This document shows, piece after piece, positions 34,020-42,490 of a stretch of 64,000 nucleotides of DNA. Source of the DNA: Brevibacterium limosum (lineage in GTDB: Bacteria; Actinomycetota; Actinomycetes; Actinomycetales; Brevibacteriaceae); contig NZ_CP050154.1 in NCBI RefSeq assembly GCF_011617705.1, positions 1,922,001 through 1,986,000 of the forward strand. Reading direction: 5' to 3'. Positions within the stretch are counted from its first letter, which is position 1; every line of letters begins with the position of its first letter. A program made the position numbers and the translations under genes. The notes under the pieces are model-generated. The model did no database searches. It was not told the DNA's origin and saw only the letters and a program-made list of their open reading frames with translations.

Positions 34020-34640
34020 GTGCTTTCAAACAGCGAAGAATCAACTTCAGATGAGTCCGTGCCGGTCCGCCGCGTAGTCGTGGCCGAAGACGAGGCCGTG
34101 ATTCGTCTCGATATCGTAGAAATGCTCCGCGAGGTCGGCTACGACGTCGTCGGTGAGGCCGCGGACGGCGAATCCGCCATCCGCCTGGCCGAGGAGCTGC
34201 GCCCGGACCTCGTCGTCATGGACATCAAGATGCCCATCCTCGACGGAATCTCCGCGGCCGAGCGCATCGCCCGGGCCCGCATCGCCCCGGTCGTGCTGCT
34301 CACCGCCTTCTCGCAGAAGGAGCTCGTCGAGCGTGCCCGCGACGCCGGTGCCATGGCCTATGTCGTCAAGCCGTTCACCTCGGCCGACCTCATCCCGGCC
34401 CTGGAGATCGCCCTCTCGCGGCATGCCGAGATCAGCTCGCTCGAGTCCGAGATCTCCGATCTCACCGAACGCTTCGAGACCCGCAAGCTCGTCGAGCGCG
34501 CGAAGAGCCTGCTGCAGACCTCCATGGGTCTGAGCGAGCCCGAAGCCTTCCGCTGGATCCAGAAGACCTCGATGGACCGTCGCCTGACGATGCGTGAGGT
34601 CGCTGAGACCGTGCTCAAGCAGATCGGCACGAAGAAGTAA
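34020..34640 (+). CDS. pdtaR: ANTAR-domain response regulator PdtaR
   Basis: The 206-residue protein has a receiver domain (residues about 15-135), with the acidic pocket VAEDEAV, phospho-acceptor D68 in LVVMDIKMPILDG, and TAF and VVKPF at the switch positions. A C-terminal ANTAR domain follows (ERAKSLLQTSMGLSEPEAFRWIQKTSMD). ANTAR proteins bind RNA hairpins and act by antitermination. It matches M. tuberculosis Rv1626, the partner of kinase PdtaS; no kinase gene is in the window. The pdtaR-polA-rpsA neighbourhood is conserved. GTG 34020 follows a leaderless-type promoter. Confidence 0.93.
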   Translation: MLSNSEESTSDESVPVRRVVVAEDEAVIRLDIVEMLREVGYDVVGEAADGESAIRLAEELRPDLVVMDIKMPILDGISAAERIARARIAPVVLLTAFSQKELVERARDAGAMAYVVKPFTSADLIPALEIALSRHAEISSLESEISDLTERFETRKLVERAKSLLQTSMGLSEPEAFRWIQKTSMDRRLTMREVAETVLKQIGTKK

Positions 34641-34680
34641 CGACCTCCCGGACCGAGCAGGTCCGGACCCGGAACCTGAG

Positions 34681-34719
34681 AGAGGGCCGGCGAATCCGAG
34701 ATGGATTCGCCGGCCCTCT
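34681..34719 (+). terminator. Bidirectional terminator between pdtaR and thioesterase
   Basis: A perfect 17-bp stem (34681-34697 with 34703-34719) and a five-base loop stands between two convergent genes. It can serve both strands. GC-rich with no T-tract. Confidence 0.8.
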
Positions 34720-34779
34720 GCTCGCTGCGGTTCGCCGCTGTCGCTGATCCGACGCGGTCAGGTGCCTGAACCTCGGCCC

Positions 34780-35241
34780 TCAGCCCCTCGGCTTGGTCCC
34801 CAGGATCATGTTCGTGATCCGCACGATCGAGAGCAGCCGCCCCGTCTCGTCGGTCATCTTCACCTCGTGGGAGACGATCGTGCGTCCCTGATGGAGCACC
34901 TCGGCGCGACCGGTGACCACACCGTCACGGGCGGCACGCAGATGAGTGGCGTTGAGGTCGACGCCGACGACGTTCTTGCCTCCGGAGAGCAGATAGGAAT
35001 GCATCGAAGCCAGCGACTCGGCGAGAACGACGTGGCCGCCTCCGTGGAAGAGACCCATCGGCTGCCGATTGCCGACGACCGGAGCCGTGGCGACGACATG
35101 ATCTGGGGTGAGTCCGACGAACTCGATTCCCATCCTCTCGGCCAACTCACCTCCGGAGCCCGGCGAGCGCAGCTGCTCGAGCAGCGTGTCGATCTCCTCA
35201 GGTGTGGTGTGAGCGGTCAGGGACACGTCGGGACGCAGCAT
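34780..35241 (-). CDS. PaaI-like hotdog-fold thioesterase
   Basis: The 153-residue protein shows the PaaI/4HBT hotdog pattern: a helix with MGIEFVGLTPDHVVATAPV, then the hot-dog helix preceded by NRQPMGLFHGGGHVVLAESLAS (His-Gly-Gly oxyanion region), then VGVDLNATHLRAARDGVVTGRAEVLHQGR. Such enzymes hydrolyse acyl-CoA thioesters; substrate is unknown. It is divergent from polA with 42 bases between starts. Its ribosome-binding site is AAGGAG, eight bases before the ATG at 35241, so it is leadered while polA appears leaderless. A thioesterase sits here in many actinobacteria. Confidence 0.9.
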   Translation of the reverse strand: MLRPDVSLTAHTTPEEIDTLLEQLRSPGSGGELAERMGIEFVGLTPDHVVATAPVVGNRQPMGLFHGGGHVVLAESLASMHSYLLSGGKNVVGVDLNATHLRAARDGVVTGRAEVLHQGRTIVSHEVKMTDETGRLLSIVRITNMILGTKPRG

Positions 35242-35270
35242 CGGTTCTCCTTCAAGTCAGCTTCGAACGA

Positions 35271-35283
35271 TAGGCTATGCCAT
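35271..35283 (+). promoter_or_regulatory. Leaderless promoter for polA
   Basis: TAGGCT at 35271-35276 is followed by seven bases and GTG 35284. It lies in the 42-base divergent spacer shared with the thioesterase gene. Confidence 0.65.
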
Positions 35284-37947
35284 GTGAGTCACTCAAACGA
35301 ATCCCTCCTGCTCATCGACGGACACTCCCTGGCGTACCGGGCCTTCCACGCCCTGCCGGTGGAGAACTTCTCCACCAGCACCGGCCAGACGACGAACGCC
35401 ATCTACGGCTTCATCTCCATGCTCATCAACGTCCTCCGCGACGAAGAGCCCAGCCATGTGGCCGTGGCCTTCGACCTCGGACGGCAGACCTTCCGCCTCG
35501 AGGACTACCCCGAGTACAAGGCGGGCCGGGCGAAGACTCCGCCCGAGTTCCACCCGCAGATCGACCTCATCAAGGACATCGTCACGGCGATGGGCATCAG
35601 GGTCGTGACGAAGGAGGGCTTCGAAGCCGACGACGCCCTGGCCACCATGGCGAAGATGGGCACCGAGGCCGGCTTGTTCGTCGAGGTGATGAGCGGTGAC
35701 AAGGACTCGTTCCAGCTCGCCTCCGACCGGGTGACGATCCTCTACCCCAAACGCGGAGTCAGCGATCTCAATCGGATGACTCCGGCCGCGGTCGAGGAGA
35801 AGTACGGGGTGAGCCCTGCGAACTACCGCGGACTGGCCGCGCTCGTCGGTGAGAAGGCCGACAACCTGCCCGGCGTGCCCGGGGTCGGCGACAAGACTGC
35901 CGCGAAATGGCTGACCGCCCACGGTGACCTGCCCGGTGTAATCGAGAACGCCGACAAGATCGGCGGCAAGGTCGGGGAGAAGCTGCGCGACCATATCGCC
36001 GAGGTGGAGCGGAACTATCGACTCAACCGCCTCCTCGACGACGTCGATCTGGGGTTGAAGTTCGACGACCTGACCTGGGGCGACGGCGACCCGGCGGAAC
36101 TGTCGAGCCTGTTCGACCAGCTCGAGTTCCAGGCTCTCGGCAGACGCCTGGCCGCGATCTTCCCCGAAGCCGGTGCCGATTCCGAACCGGTGCCGGCGCG
36201 GGAGACGGCCATCGAGACCGTCGACATCGACACTCTGCTGACCAAGATCACCGACCACGATGTGCTGGCACTCGATTCCGATGCGTCCTTCGAGCTCGGC
36301 CACGGTCAGGCCCGGATCCTCGCCGTCTCCGCCGAACCAGGTCAGGCCTGGGTCGTCGACCTCGCCGAGGCGGGGCAGACGTCCGTCAGCAATCTCGGTT
36401 CAGCACTGGGCGGACATCCGCTCATCCTCCACAGCTCGAAGCTGCAGATCAAAGCTTGGGCGTCGATGGGACTGTCAGTGGCCGATATCGCCGGGGACAC
36501 GGCTCTCGCCGCCTACCTCCTCGTCCCCGATGCCCGCTCCTACGAACTCGGGCAGATCGCCGCCGACCGCGCCGGAATCGACCTCGGCGAACCCGAATCC
36601 GATTCCGGGCAGCTCGCCCTCGACCTCGATTCGGACAGTGCGGTGACCACACACGGTCAGCGGGCCGCCGCTCTGCTCGAAGTCCATGATGTGCTGGCCA
36701 AGGCGGTCGACGACGCGAACATGACTCAGGTCTACCGCGACATCGAACTGCCGCTCGTGCCCGTGCTCGCGCGGATGGAAGCCACCGGGATCGCCGTCGA
36801 CGAGGACGGCCTGTCGAACCTCATCGGCGAATTCACGAAACAGGCCGAAGCCAGCGCTCAGGAGGCCTACGACGCGATCGGCCACGAGGTGAACCTCGGT
36901 TCGCCCAAGCAGCTGCAGGCCGTGCTCTTCGATGAGCTCGATATGCCCAAGACCAAGCGGACGAAGACCGGTTACACGACCGACGCGGACGCCTTGGCAG
37001 AGCTGTTCGTGAAGACCGAACATCCCTTCCTCCAGCATCTGCTGGCCTACCGGGATTCGACGAAGCTCAAACAGACCGTCGTCGGTCTGCGGGGGTCTGT
37101 CGCCGACGATGGGCGCATCCACACCACCTACCAGCAGACAGTGGCCGCCACCGGCCGGCTCTCGTCGCTAGACCCGAACCTGCAGAACATCCCGGTGCGG
37201 ACCGAATCGGGACGCCGCATCCGCAATATCTTCATCGCCGACCCCGAGGTGGCTGACGGGACCCTGCTCACCGCGGACTATTCGCAGATCGAAATGCGGA
37301 TCATGGCCCACCTGTCCGGTGACGCCGCACTCATCCAGGCGTTCAAGGAGGGCGAGGACCTCCACTCCTATGTCGGTTCGAAGGTCTTCGGAGTCGGCAT
37401 CGACGAAGTGGACTCCGAGATGCGTTCGAAGGTCAAGGCGATGTCCTACGGGCTGGTCTACGGCCTCTCCGCCTATGGGCTCTCTCGGCAGCTGGCGATC
37501 GGCGTCGACGAGGCCAAGGCGCTGATGGAGCAGTACTTCGAACGCTTCGGAGCCGTCAAGGACTACCTCGACGACATCGTCGAGCAGGCTCGCGCCAAGG
37601 GGTTCACGGAGACCATCATGGGCCGTCGTCGTTATCTGCCGGCGCTGCACAGCGACCGCCGTCAGCTGCGGGACATGGCCGAGCGCGCCGCACTCAACGC
37701 GCCGATCCAGGGTTCGGCCGCCGACATCATGAAGATCGCCATGCTCAAGGTCGCCTCGCGGCTGGAGGAACTGCGGTCACCGATGCTGCTGCAGGTCCAT
37801 GACGAGATCATCGTCGACGTTCGAGACGATGAGATCGACGAGGTGAAGACGGTCGTCACGGAGGAGATGGGCTCGGCGTTCGAACTCGATGTGCCCTTGG
37901 ACGTCAACGTCGGCACCGGCCGTTCCTGGCACGCCGCCGCCCACTGA
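35284..37947 (+). CDS. polA: DNA polymerase I
   Basis: PolA fills gaps and removes RNA primers. The 887-residue protein has a 5'-3' nuclease domain (residues 1-295: LLIDGHSLAYRAFHAL, AVAFDLGRQTFR, EADDALATMAK, SGDKDSFQL, GVPGVGDKTAAKWL). A 3'-5' exonuclease-like domain follows (about 320-490) whose first metal motif reads LALDSDASFEL in place of DTETD, so proofreading is probably lost. The polymerase domain has motif A DYSQIEMRIMAHLSGD, motif B KVKAMSYGLVYGLSAYG and motif C LLQVHDEIIVDV. Tyr replaces the E. coli Phe762 in motif B, as in mycobacteria. GTG 35284 fits the leaderless promoter. Confidence 0.97.
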   Translation: MSHSNESLLLIDGHSLAYRAFHALPVENFSTSTGQTTNAIYGFISMLINVLRDEEPSHVAVAFDLGRQTFRLEDYPEYKAGRAKTPPEFHPQIDLIKDIVTAMGIRVVTKEGFEADDALATMAKMGTEAGLFVEVMSGDKDSFQLASDRVTILYPKRGVSDLNRMTPAAVEEKYGVSPANYRGLAALVGEKADNLPGVPGVGDKTAAKWLTAHGDLPGVIENADKIGGKVGEKLRDHIAEVERNYRLNRLLDDVDLGLKFDDLTWGDGDPAELSSLFDQLEFQALGRRLAAIFPEAGADSEPVPARETAIETVDIDTLLTKITDHDVLALDSDASFELGHGQARILAVSAEPGQAWVVDLAEAGQTSVSNLGSALGGHPLILHSSKLQIKAWASMGLSVADIAGDTALAAYLLVPDARSYELGQIAADRAGIDLGEPESDSGQLALDLDSDSAVTTHGQRAAALLEVHDVLAKAVDDANMTQVYRDIELPLVPVLARMEATGIAVDEDGLSNLIGEFTKQAEASAQEAYDAIGHEVNLGSPKQLQAVLFDELDMPKTKRTKTGYTTDADALAELFVKTEHPFLQHLLAYRDSTKLKQTVVGLRGSVADDGRIHTTYQQTVAATGRLSSLDPNLQNIPVRTESGRRIRNIFIADPEVADGTLLTADYSQIEMRIMAHLSGDAALIQAFKEGEDLHSYVGSKVFGVGIDEVDSEMRSKVKAMSYGLVYGLSAYGLSRQLAIGVDEAKALMEQYFERFGAVKDYLDDIVEQARAKGFTETIMGRRRYLPALHSDRRQLRDMAERAALNAPIQGSAADIMKIAMLKVASRLEELRSPMLLQVHDEIIVDVRDDEIDEVKTVVTEEMGSAFELDVPLDVNVGTGRSWHAAAH

Positions 37948-37971
37948 GCTGAGCAGCTCGCCACTTGATGC

Positions 37972-38039
37972 CTCAAGTCACGCGAAACTCGAAAAAGTCG
38001 CCGCCGGAGACGACTTTTTCGAGTTTCGCGTGACTTGAG
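37972..38039. repeat. Perfect 29-bp inverted repeat downstream of polA
   Basis: Two 29-base arms (37972-38000 and 38011-38039) are exact reverse complements around a 10-base loop. Each arm contains an A5/T5 run (GAAAAAGTC and GACTTTTTC). It lies between convergent polA and a methyltransferase gene, so a bidirectional terminator is the simplest reading. Arm length and AT content are unlike the GC-rich terminators elsewhere in the window, so a mobile or dispersed repeat is possible. Confidence 0.9.
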
Positions 38040-38072
38040 CTCGCTTCGCGCTGCGTGACCTCGTTTCGCGCT
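38040..38072. repeat. Short direct repeat next to the 29-bp palindrome
   Basis: CTCG(C/T)TTCGCGCT occurs at 38040-38052 (with C at 38040) and at 38060-38072, 20 bp apart. TTTCGCG also lies inside the adjacent palindrome arm. Function unknown. Confidence 0.5.
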
Positions 38073-38080
38073 CGGGCGAG

Positions 38081-38920
38081 TCAGTCCTTGTTCAGGGTGG
38101 TGGAGAAGATCACGGTGCCGGGCATGAGCGCTCCGCGCAACGGCGACCAGCCGCCCCAGGCGGTCCGATTCTCCTCGGGCCATTCGGGTTCGGTCACCGA
38201 ATCGATCGTGAAGCCTGCCTCGACCAGCAGTCGCACCCAGTCGCTCATCGTCCGGTGATGTTCGGCGTAGACGGGCTGACCGTTCGAGGACAGCTCGACG
38301 TACGGGGTGCGATCGAAATACGAATACTCGACGGTCAGCCCGGCTTCACCCGGAACATCGGGGAACATCCACCGCATCGGGTGAGTCGTCGAGAAGATCC
38401 ACTGTCCGCCGCTGCGCAGCACCCGAGCCACCTCGGCGAAGACGACCTCCGCGTCCTTGACGAAGGGCAGGGCGCCATAGGAGGAGAACGCGCCGTCGAA
38501 GCTGTTCGACGCGAACGGCAGCTGCCGGGCATCGGCGAGGAGGAACGTCGGGGGAGTCGCCTCGGTGCTCAGGGGATGTTCGCGCTGCAGACGCGAAGCC
38601 TGCTCGAGCATTCCGGCCGAGACATCGACGCCTGTGGTGATCGCTCCCTGCTCGGCCAGCCACCGGGAGCACTGACCGGCACCGCAGCCGACCTCGAGCA
38701 CCTGCTTCCTGGTGACATCGCCGAGGAGGCGCACGTCGGATTCGTGAATTCCTTCCGGACACCAGATGAAATCCGACGCGCCCAGGAACGTGCCGTGCTC
38801 GGCCAGATACTCCTCGGCCGAGTTGTCCCAGTAGCTGCGATTGGCCCGGACAGAAGCCTCTTCGTCGATCGGGAGATAGCCACCGCTGATGACCTCGGCT
38901 CCGTCAGTTCCTTCGCTCAT
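38081..38920 (-). CDS. Class I SAM-dependent methyltransferase
   Basis: The 279-residue protein has a complete class I methyltransferase fold. Motif I is VLEVGCGAGQCSRWLAEQG, the acidic residue after beta 2 is in TTGVDVSAGMLEQA, motif II is FLLADARQLPFASNSFDGAFS and the motif III region is LRSGGQWIFSTTHP. An N-terminal helix (NRSYWDNSAEEYLAEHG) resembles the UbiE/Methyltransf_11 group. The substrate is unknown. A methyltransferase between polA and rpsA is common in actinobacteria. It has a GGAGG site before its ATG and is divergent from rpsA, with a 206-base spacer. Confidence 0.9.
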   Translation of the reverse strand: MSEGTDGAEVISGGYLPIDEEASVRANRSYWDNSAEEYLAEHGTFLGASDFIWCPEGIHESDVRLLGDVTRKQVLEVGCGAGQCSRWLAEQGAITTGVDVSAGMLEQASRLQREHPLSTEATPPTFLLADARQLPFASNSFDGAFSSYGALPFVKDAEVVFAEVARVLRSGGQWIFSTTHPMRWMFPDVPGEAGLTVEYSYFDRTPYVELSSNGQPVYAEHHRTMSDWVRLLVEAGFTIDSVTEPEWPEENRTAWGGWSPLRGALMPGTVIFSTTLNKD

Positions 38921-38992
38921 GGTTCCTCCGTGGCCCCAGGTGGTGATGATTCGACTCTTCGGCGTGCATTCACGCCCAAGAAGGTGCTAGCA

Positions 38993-39022
38993 TTGACAAC
39001 CGTATGCGCCTGTGCATACAAG
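38993..39022 (+). promoter_or_regulatory. Probable rpsA promoter
   Basis: TTGACA at 38993-38998 and TACAAG (39017-39022) are separated by 18 bases, one of the few consensus -35 boxes in the window. Transcription would start near 39029, leaving a leader of about 98 bases before rpsA. That leader could hold autoregulatory RNA structure, as S1 is known to repress its own mRNA in other bacteria. Confidence 0.55.
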
Positions 39023-39126
39023 TCCAAATTCGCAATCGAGACCGGATTCGGTTCTTGCGGCAACATTCACGACCTGCCGCCAGGGTACCGGATCTGGACC
39101 AATATTCCATCGGAGTCCCTACCTAT

Positions 39127-40611
39127 ATGACCACCACCACGCCGGAATCGGTGCAGCCGAAGCAGGTCGCTGTCAACGACATCGGAACCGCTGAGGATTT
39201 CCTCGCCGCCGTCGATGAGACCATCAAGTACTTCAACGATGGCGACATCGTTGAGGGCGAAGTCGTCAAGGTCGACCGTGACGAAGTCCTCGTCGACATC
39301 GGATACAAGACGGAAGGCGTCATCCTCGCACGTGAGCTTTCCATCAAGCACGATGTCGATCCCGGCGAAGTCGTCGAGGTCGGGGACGAGATCGAAGCCC
39401 TCGTTCTTCAGAAGGAAGACAAAGAGGGCCGTCTCATGCTCTCCAAGAAGCGGGCTCAGTACGAGCGTGCCTGGGGCGACATCGAGAAGATCAAGGAAGA
39501 CGACGGCGTTGTCACCGGCACCGTCATCGAGGTCGTCAAGGGCGGCCTGATCGTCGACATCGGACTGCGCGGCTTCCTGCCCGCGTCCCTGGTCGAAATG
39601 CGCCGCGTCCGCGACCTCGCCCCTTACATCGGCCAGCAGGTCGAAGCCAAGATCATCGAGCTCGACAAGAACCGCAACAACGTGGTCCTGTCGCGCCGTG
39701 CCTGGCTCGAGCAGACCCAGTCGGCCGTCCGTCACGACTTCCTGCAGACCCTGCAGAAGGGCCAGGTCCGTCCTGGTGTCGTGTCCTCCATCGTCAACTT
39801 CGGTGCGTTCGTCGACCTCGGTGGTGTCGACGGACTCGTCCACGTCTCCGAACTGTCCTGGAAGCACATCGATCACCCGGGTGAGGTCGTCACCGTGGGC
39901 GACGAGGTCACCGTCGAGGTCCTCGACGTCGACATGGACCGTGAGCGCGTCTCGCTGTCGCTCAAGGCCACTCAGGAAGATCCGTGGCAGCACTTCGCTC
40001 GCACGCACGTCATCGGACAGATCGTGCCGGGCAAGGTCACCAAGCTCGTTCCGTTCGGTGCATTCGTGCGCGTCGAAGACGGCATCGAAGGCCTCGTCCA
40101 CATCTCCGAGCTGGCCGTGCGCCACGTGGATCTGCCCGAGCAGGTCGTCTCGGTCGAGGAGACCATCTACGTCAAGGTCATCGACATCGACCTCGAACGC
40201 CGCCGCATCTCGCTGTCGCTGAAGCAGGCGAACGAGGGCGTCGACCCCGAGGCCGAAGAGTTCCTCGACCCCGCTCTCTACGGCATGCCGCAGGAGTACG
40301 ACGAGGACGGCAACTACAAGTACCCCGAGGGCTTCGACCCCGAGACCAACGAATGGGTCGAGGGCTACGAGGCTCAGCGCGAGACCTGGGAGCAGCAGTA
40401 CGCCGCCGCTCAGGAACGCTGGGAAGAGCACAAGAAGCAGGTCGCCAAGGCCATCGCAGCGGACGCCGAGGCTTCCGCAGCCGATGCCGTCGGTTCTGCC
40501 GATGCCGCTCCGGCCACCGGATCGTTCTCCTCCGAAGAGGCGAACGACGAGGGCACCCTGGCCAGCGACGAAGCTCTCGCAGCCCTGCGTGAGAAGCTTG
40601 CAGGCAGCTGA
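39127..40611 (+). CDS. rpsA: 30S ribosomal protein S1
   Basis: S1 binds mRNA and promotes initiation. The 494-residue protein has four S1 OB-fold repeats at about residues 37-105, 123-185, 207-278 and 292-361 (for example [28 protein letters not shown] and [27 protein letters not shown]). This is the actinobacterial four-repeat form, followed by an acidic Ala/Glu-rich tail. ATG 39127 gives [20 protein letters not shown]; an earlier in-frame ATG would add 41 residues of noncoding-looking sequence. A hairpin follows the stop. Confidence 0.96.
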   Translation: MTTTTPESVQPKQVAVNDIGTAEDFLAAVDETIKYFNDGDIVEGEVVKVDRDEVLVDIGYKTEGVILARELSIKHDVDPGEVVEVGDEIEALVLQKEDKEGRLMLSKKRAQYERAWGDIEKIKEDDGVVTGTVIEVVKGGLIVDIGLRGFLPASLVEMRRVRDLAPYIGQQVEAKIIELDKNRNNVVLSRRAWLEQTQSAVRHDFLQTLQKGQVRPGVVSSIVNFGAFVDLGGVDGLVHVSELSWKHIDHPGEVVTVGDEVTVEVLDVDMDRERVSLSLKATQEDPWQHFARTHVIGQIVPGKVTKLVPFGAFVRVEDGIEGLVHISELAVRHVDLPEQVVSVEETIYVKVIDIDLERRRISLSLKQANEGVDPEAEEFLDPALYGMPQEYDEDGNYKYPEGFDPETNEWVEGYEAQRETWEQQYAAAQERWEEHKKQVAKAIAADAEASAADAVGSADAAPATGSFSSEEANDEGTLASDEALAALREKLAGS

Positions 40612-42481
40612 CAGCAGCTACCCTTTGGGCTCCCGGTCGGAAGATCGGGAGCCCTTTGCGTATGCCCCCACATATCGCTCGCGCCTGCGTCCCTGGCTGT
40701 GGTACTCGCTGCTGCTGTGCGTCGGCAGTCTGACCATCTTCGGCTCCGTCGCCGCGGACCCCGGCGGCAGCGTCGTCGCCTCGAACGACGACACCTCCCT
40801 GTTCATCTGGTGGCTCGGACACGGCGCACAGGTGCTCGCCGGCGCTCTCGGGTTCGGACCGGGGGAGACCGGCGGTCTGTTGTACACGGAGTCGATGAAC
40901 GCCCTCGGCGGGGGAGTCAACGGCGCTTGGAACACCTCCTTGGCCGGCTTCGCGATCCTGCTCGCACCCGTGACCTGGGTGGCCGGTCCCATCGTGAGCT
41001 ACAACCTGCTCGTCCTCGCCTTCCCGGTGCTGGGCAGCCTGGCCACAGCGGTGCTCTTCCGCCGTTTCCTCGACCGTCTGCCCGCGTTCATCGCCGCGGC
41101 CGGAGTCGGCTTCTCCAGCTATGTCATCGCCCAGCTCGGCGGCCACCCGAACCTGGCATACATTGTCACCCCGCCGCTGACCGCTTGGGCGATCCTCGCC
41201 CTCCTCGACCTCGGGCGGAGACAGGCGGAGCACGGCCGCTCCTGTCTTCGCGGCCGCCGCCTCTGGCTGCTCGGAGGGGGTTTCGGGCTCCTGCTCGGCT
41301 TCCAGTTCTACGTGTCCACCGAAGTCCTGGCCGGCACATTCCTCGCCGCCCTGTGCTTCCTGGCGAGCCTCGCCGTCTTCGGCCGCCGCCTCTACCGCGC
41401 CCGTTCCTGGCTGACTCTCGGCCTCGGCTCTGCCATCGCCGGACTCATCGCTCTGCTGTACGCCGTCCCGCTGCTGGTGACCATGGCCGGTCCGAACGCC
41501 CCACAGGGCGCCATCCGCCCGCACGGGGTGTGGAACACCGACCTGCTCGACCCGATCCTGCCCGCGGCTCCGGCCTGGCTGAGCTCCGGAGTCTCCCCGC
41601 TGCCCCGGATCATGGACATCGACCCCGCCGAACTCGGGGCCTACATCGGTGCGCCCGCACTGCTGGCGGCAGTCCTCATCGTCGTCGGACTCGCACACCG
41701 GTCCGCACACGCGGTGCCGCTGCGCATCGCCGCCGGAACCGGCCTCCTCGTGTTCCTGCTGGCACTGGGCTCCCCGATCCTCCTCGGCGGTCGTGTCGTC
41801 CTTGAAACCGGCCCGTTCGCCCTCATCGAAGCCGTCCCCGTCCTCAACAACATCCTGCCCATGCGCCTCGTCCTCCACTCGACGATCGCGCTGTTCGCCG
41901 TGCTCGGCATCGGCCTCCAATGGGCATCGACCCGCTTGAAGTCGCGTGGCGCCCGGTCCCTGATCATCCTGCTCGTCCTCGCCGCCGTCACCGTCGTCCC
42001 TGCCCCGCAGGCCGCCCACGAGGTGACCGTTCCCGCCTTCTTCTCCGAATCCATCGCCGAGGTGGTTCCCACCGGATCCGTCGTCAAGACCTTCCCCCGC
42101 CCCCTGGCCTGGGCAGAACCCCACGCCGACGAAGCCATGGTGTGGCAATCGGTCAGCGGATTCCGCTACCGAGAGACCGGCGGCTACTTCATCGGCTCCA
42201 GCCCGCAGTCGCCGGTGATCTATTCCGCCCCCGAGGACGCCCTCGACGAACTGCTGCACGGGTCCGTGTTCGACGGGGAGCCCATGCCGGACGCGGAGAG
42301 CCAGGAAGTCGGCGCGGCGGTCGCCGAGCTGCGGGACTCCGGGGTCGACTTCATCGTCCTCGCCCCCGAGGCCCCGCTCCTGCCGGGAGGCGACGGCGTA
42401 TACGAGGAATTCCTCGACACTGCCGTCGGCGCTCCGATCTTCGCCGACGAGGGAGTGCGAGTCTACCGTCTCGATCAGTAG
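40589..42481 (+). CDS. Large polytopic membrane protein, possibly GT-C-like
   Basis: The frame encodes a protein of about 630 residues with roughly ten or more transmembrane helices and a C-terminal extracytoplasmic domain of about 150 residues. An early external loop carries VVASNDDTSLFIWWLGHG, then YTESMNALGGGVNGAWNTSLAGF. This pattern recalls uncharacterised actinobacterial membrane proteins resembling GT-C glycosyltransferases; no function is shown. The start is unclear: no ATG or GTG occurs between the rpsA stop and the first helix. GTG 40589 overlaps rpsA by 23 bases; TTG 40625 is the alternative. It separates rpsA from coaE, which are closer in mycobacteria. Confidence 0.75.
   Translation: MRSLQAADSSYPLGSRSEDREPFAYAPTYRSRLRPWLWYSLLLCVGSLTIFGSVAADPGGSVVASNDDTSLFIWWLGHGAQVLAGALGFGPGETGGLLYTESMNALGGGVNGAWNTSLAGFAILLAPVTWVAGPIVSYNLLVLAFPVLGSLATAVLFRRFLDRLPAFIAAAGVGFSSYVIAQLGGHPNLAYIVTPPLTAWAILALLDLGRRQAEHGRSCLRGRRLWLLGGGFGLLLGFQFYVSTEVLAGTFLAALCFLASLAVFGRRLYRARSWLTLGLGSAIAGLIALLYAVPLLVTMAGPNAPQGAIRPHGVWNTDLLDPILPAAPAWLSSGVSPLPRIMDIDPAELGAYIGAPALLAAVLIVVGLAHRSAHAVPLRIAAGTGLLVFLLALGSPILLGGRVVLETGPFALIEAVPVLNNILPMRLVLHSTIALFAVLGIGLQWASTRLKSRGARSLIILLVLAAVTVVPAPQAAHEVTVPAFFSESIAEVVPTGSVVKTFPRPLAWAEPHADEAMVWQSVSGFRYRETGGYFIGSSPQSPVIYSAPEDALDELLHGSVFDGEPMPDAESQEVGAAVAELRDSGVDFIVLAPEAPLLPGGDGVYEEFLDTAVGAPIFADEGVRVYRLDQ
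40627..40657 (+). terminator. Hairpin after rpsA
   Basis: GGGCTCCCGGTC (40627-40638) pairs with GATCGGGAGCCC (40643-40654), with one G-U pair, a GGAA tetraloop and a following TTT. It has the form of an intrinsic terminator. It lies inside the likely 5' coding region of the next gene. Confidence 0.75.
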
Positions 42482-42490
42482 GATGAACCC
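42479..42490 (+). promoter_or_regulatory. Leaderless promoter for coaE
   Basis: TAGGAT at 42479-42484 overlaps the TAG stop of the membrane protein gene and is followed by six bases, then ATG 42491. Confidence 0.65.

Noticed and set aside
34594..35283. Long upstream extension of polA
   Set aside because: It crosses the pdtaR terminator and the antisense thioesterase gene; the conserved protein starts at GTG 35284.
39004..39126. 41-residue extension of ribosomal protein S1
   Set aside because: The extension is basic, unconserved-looking and starts at or before the predicted transcription start; ATG 39127 gives the usual N-terminus.
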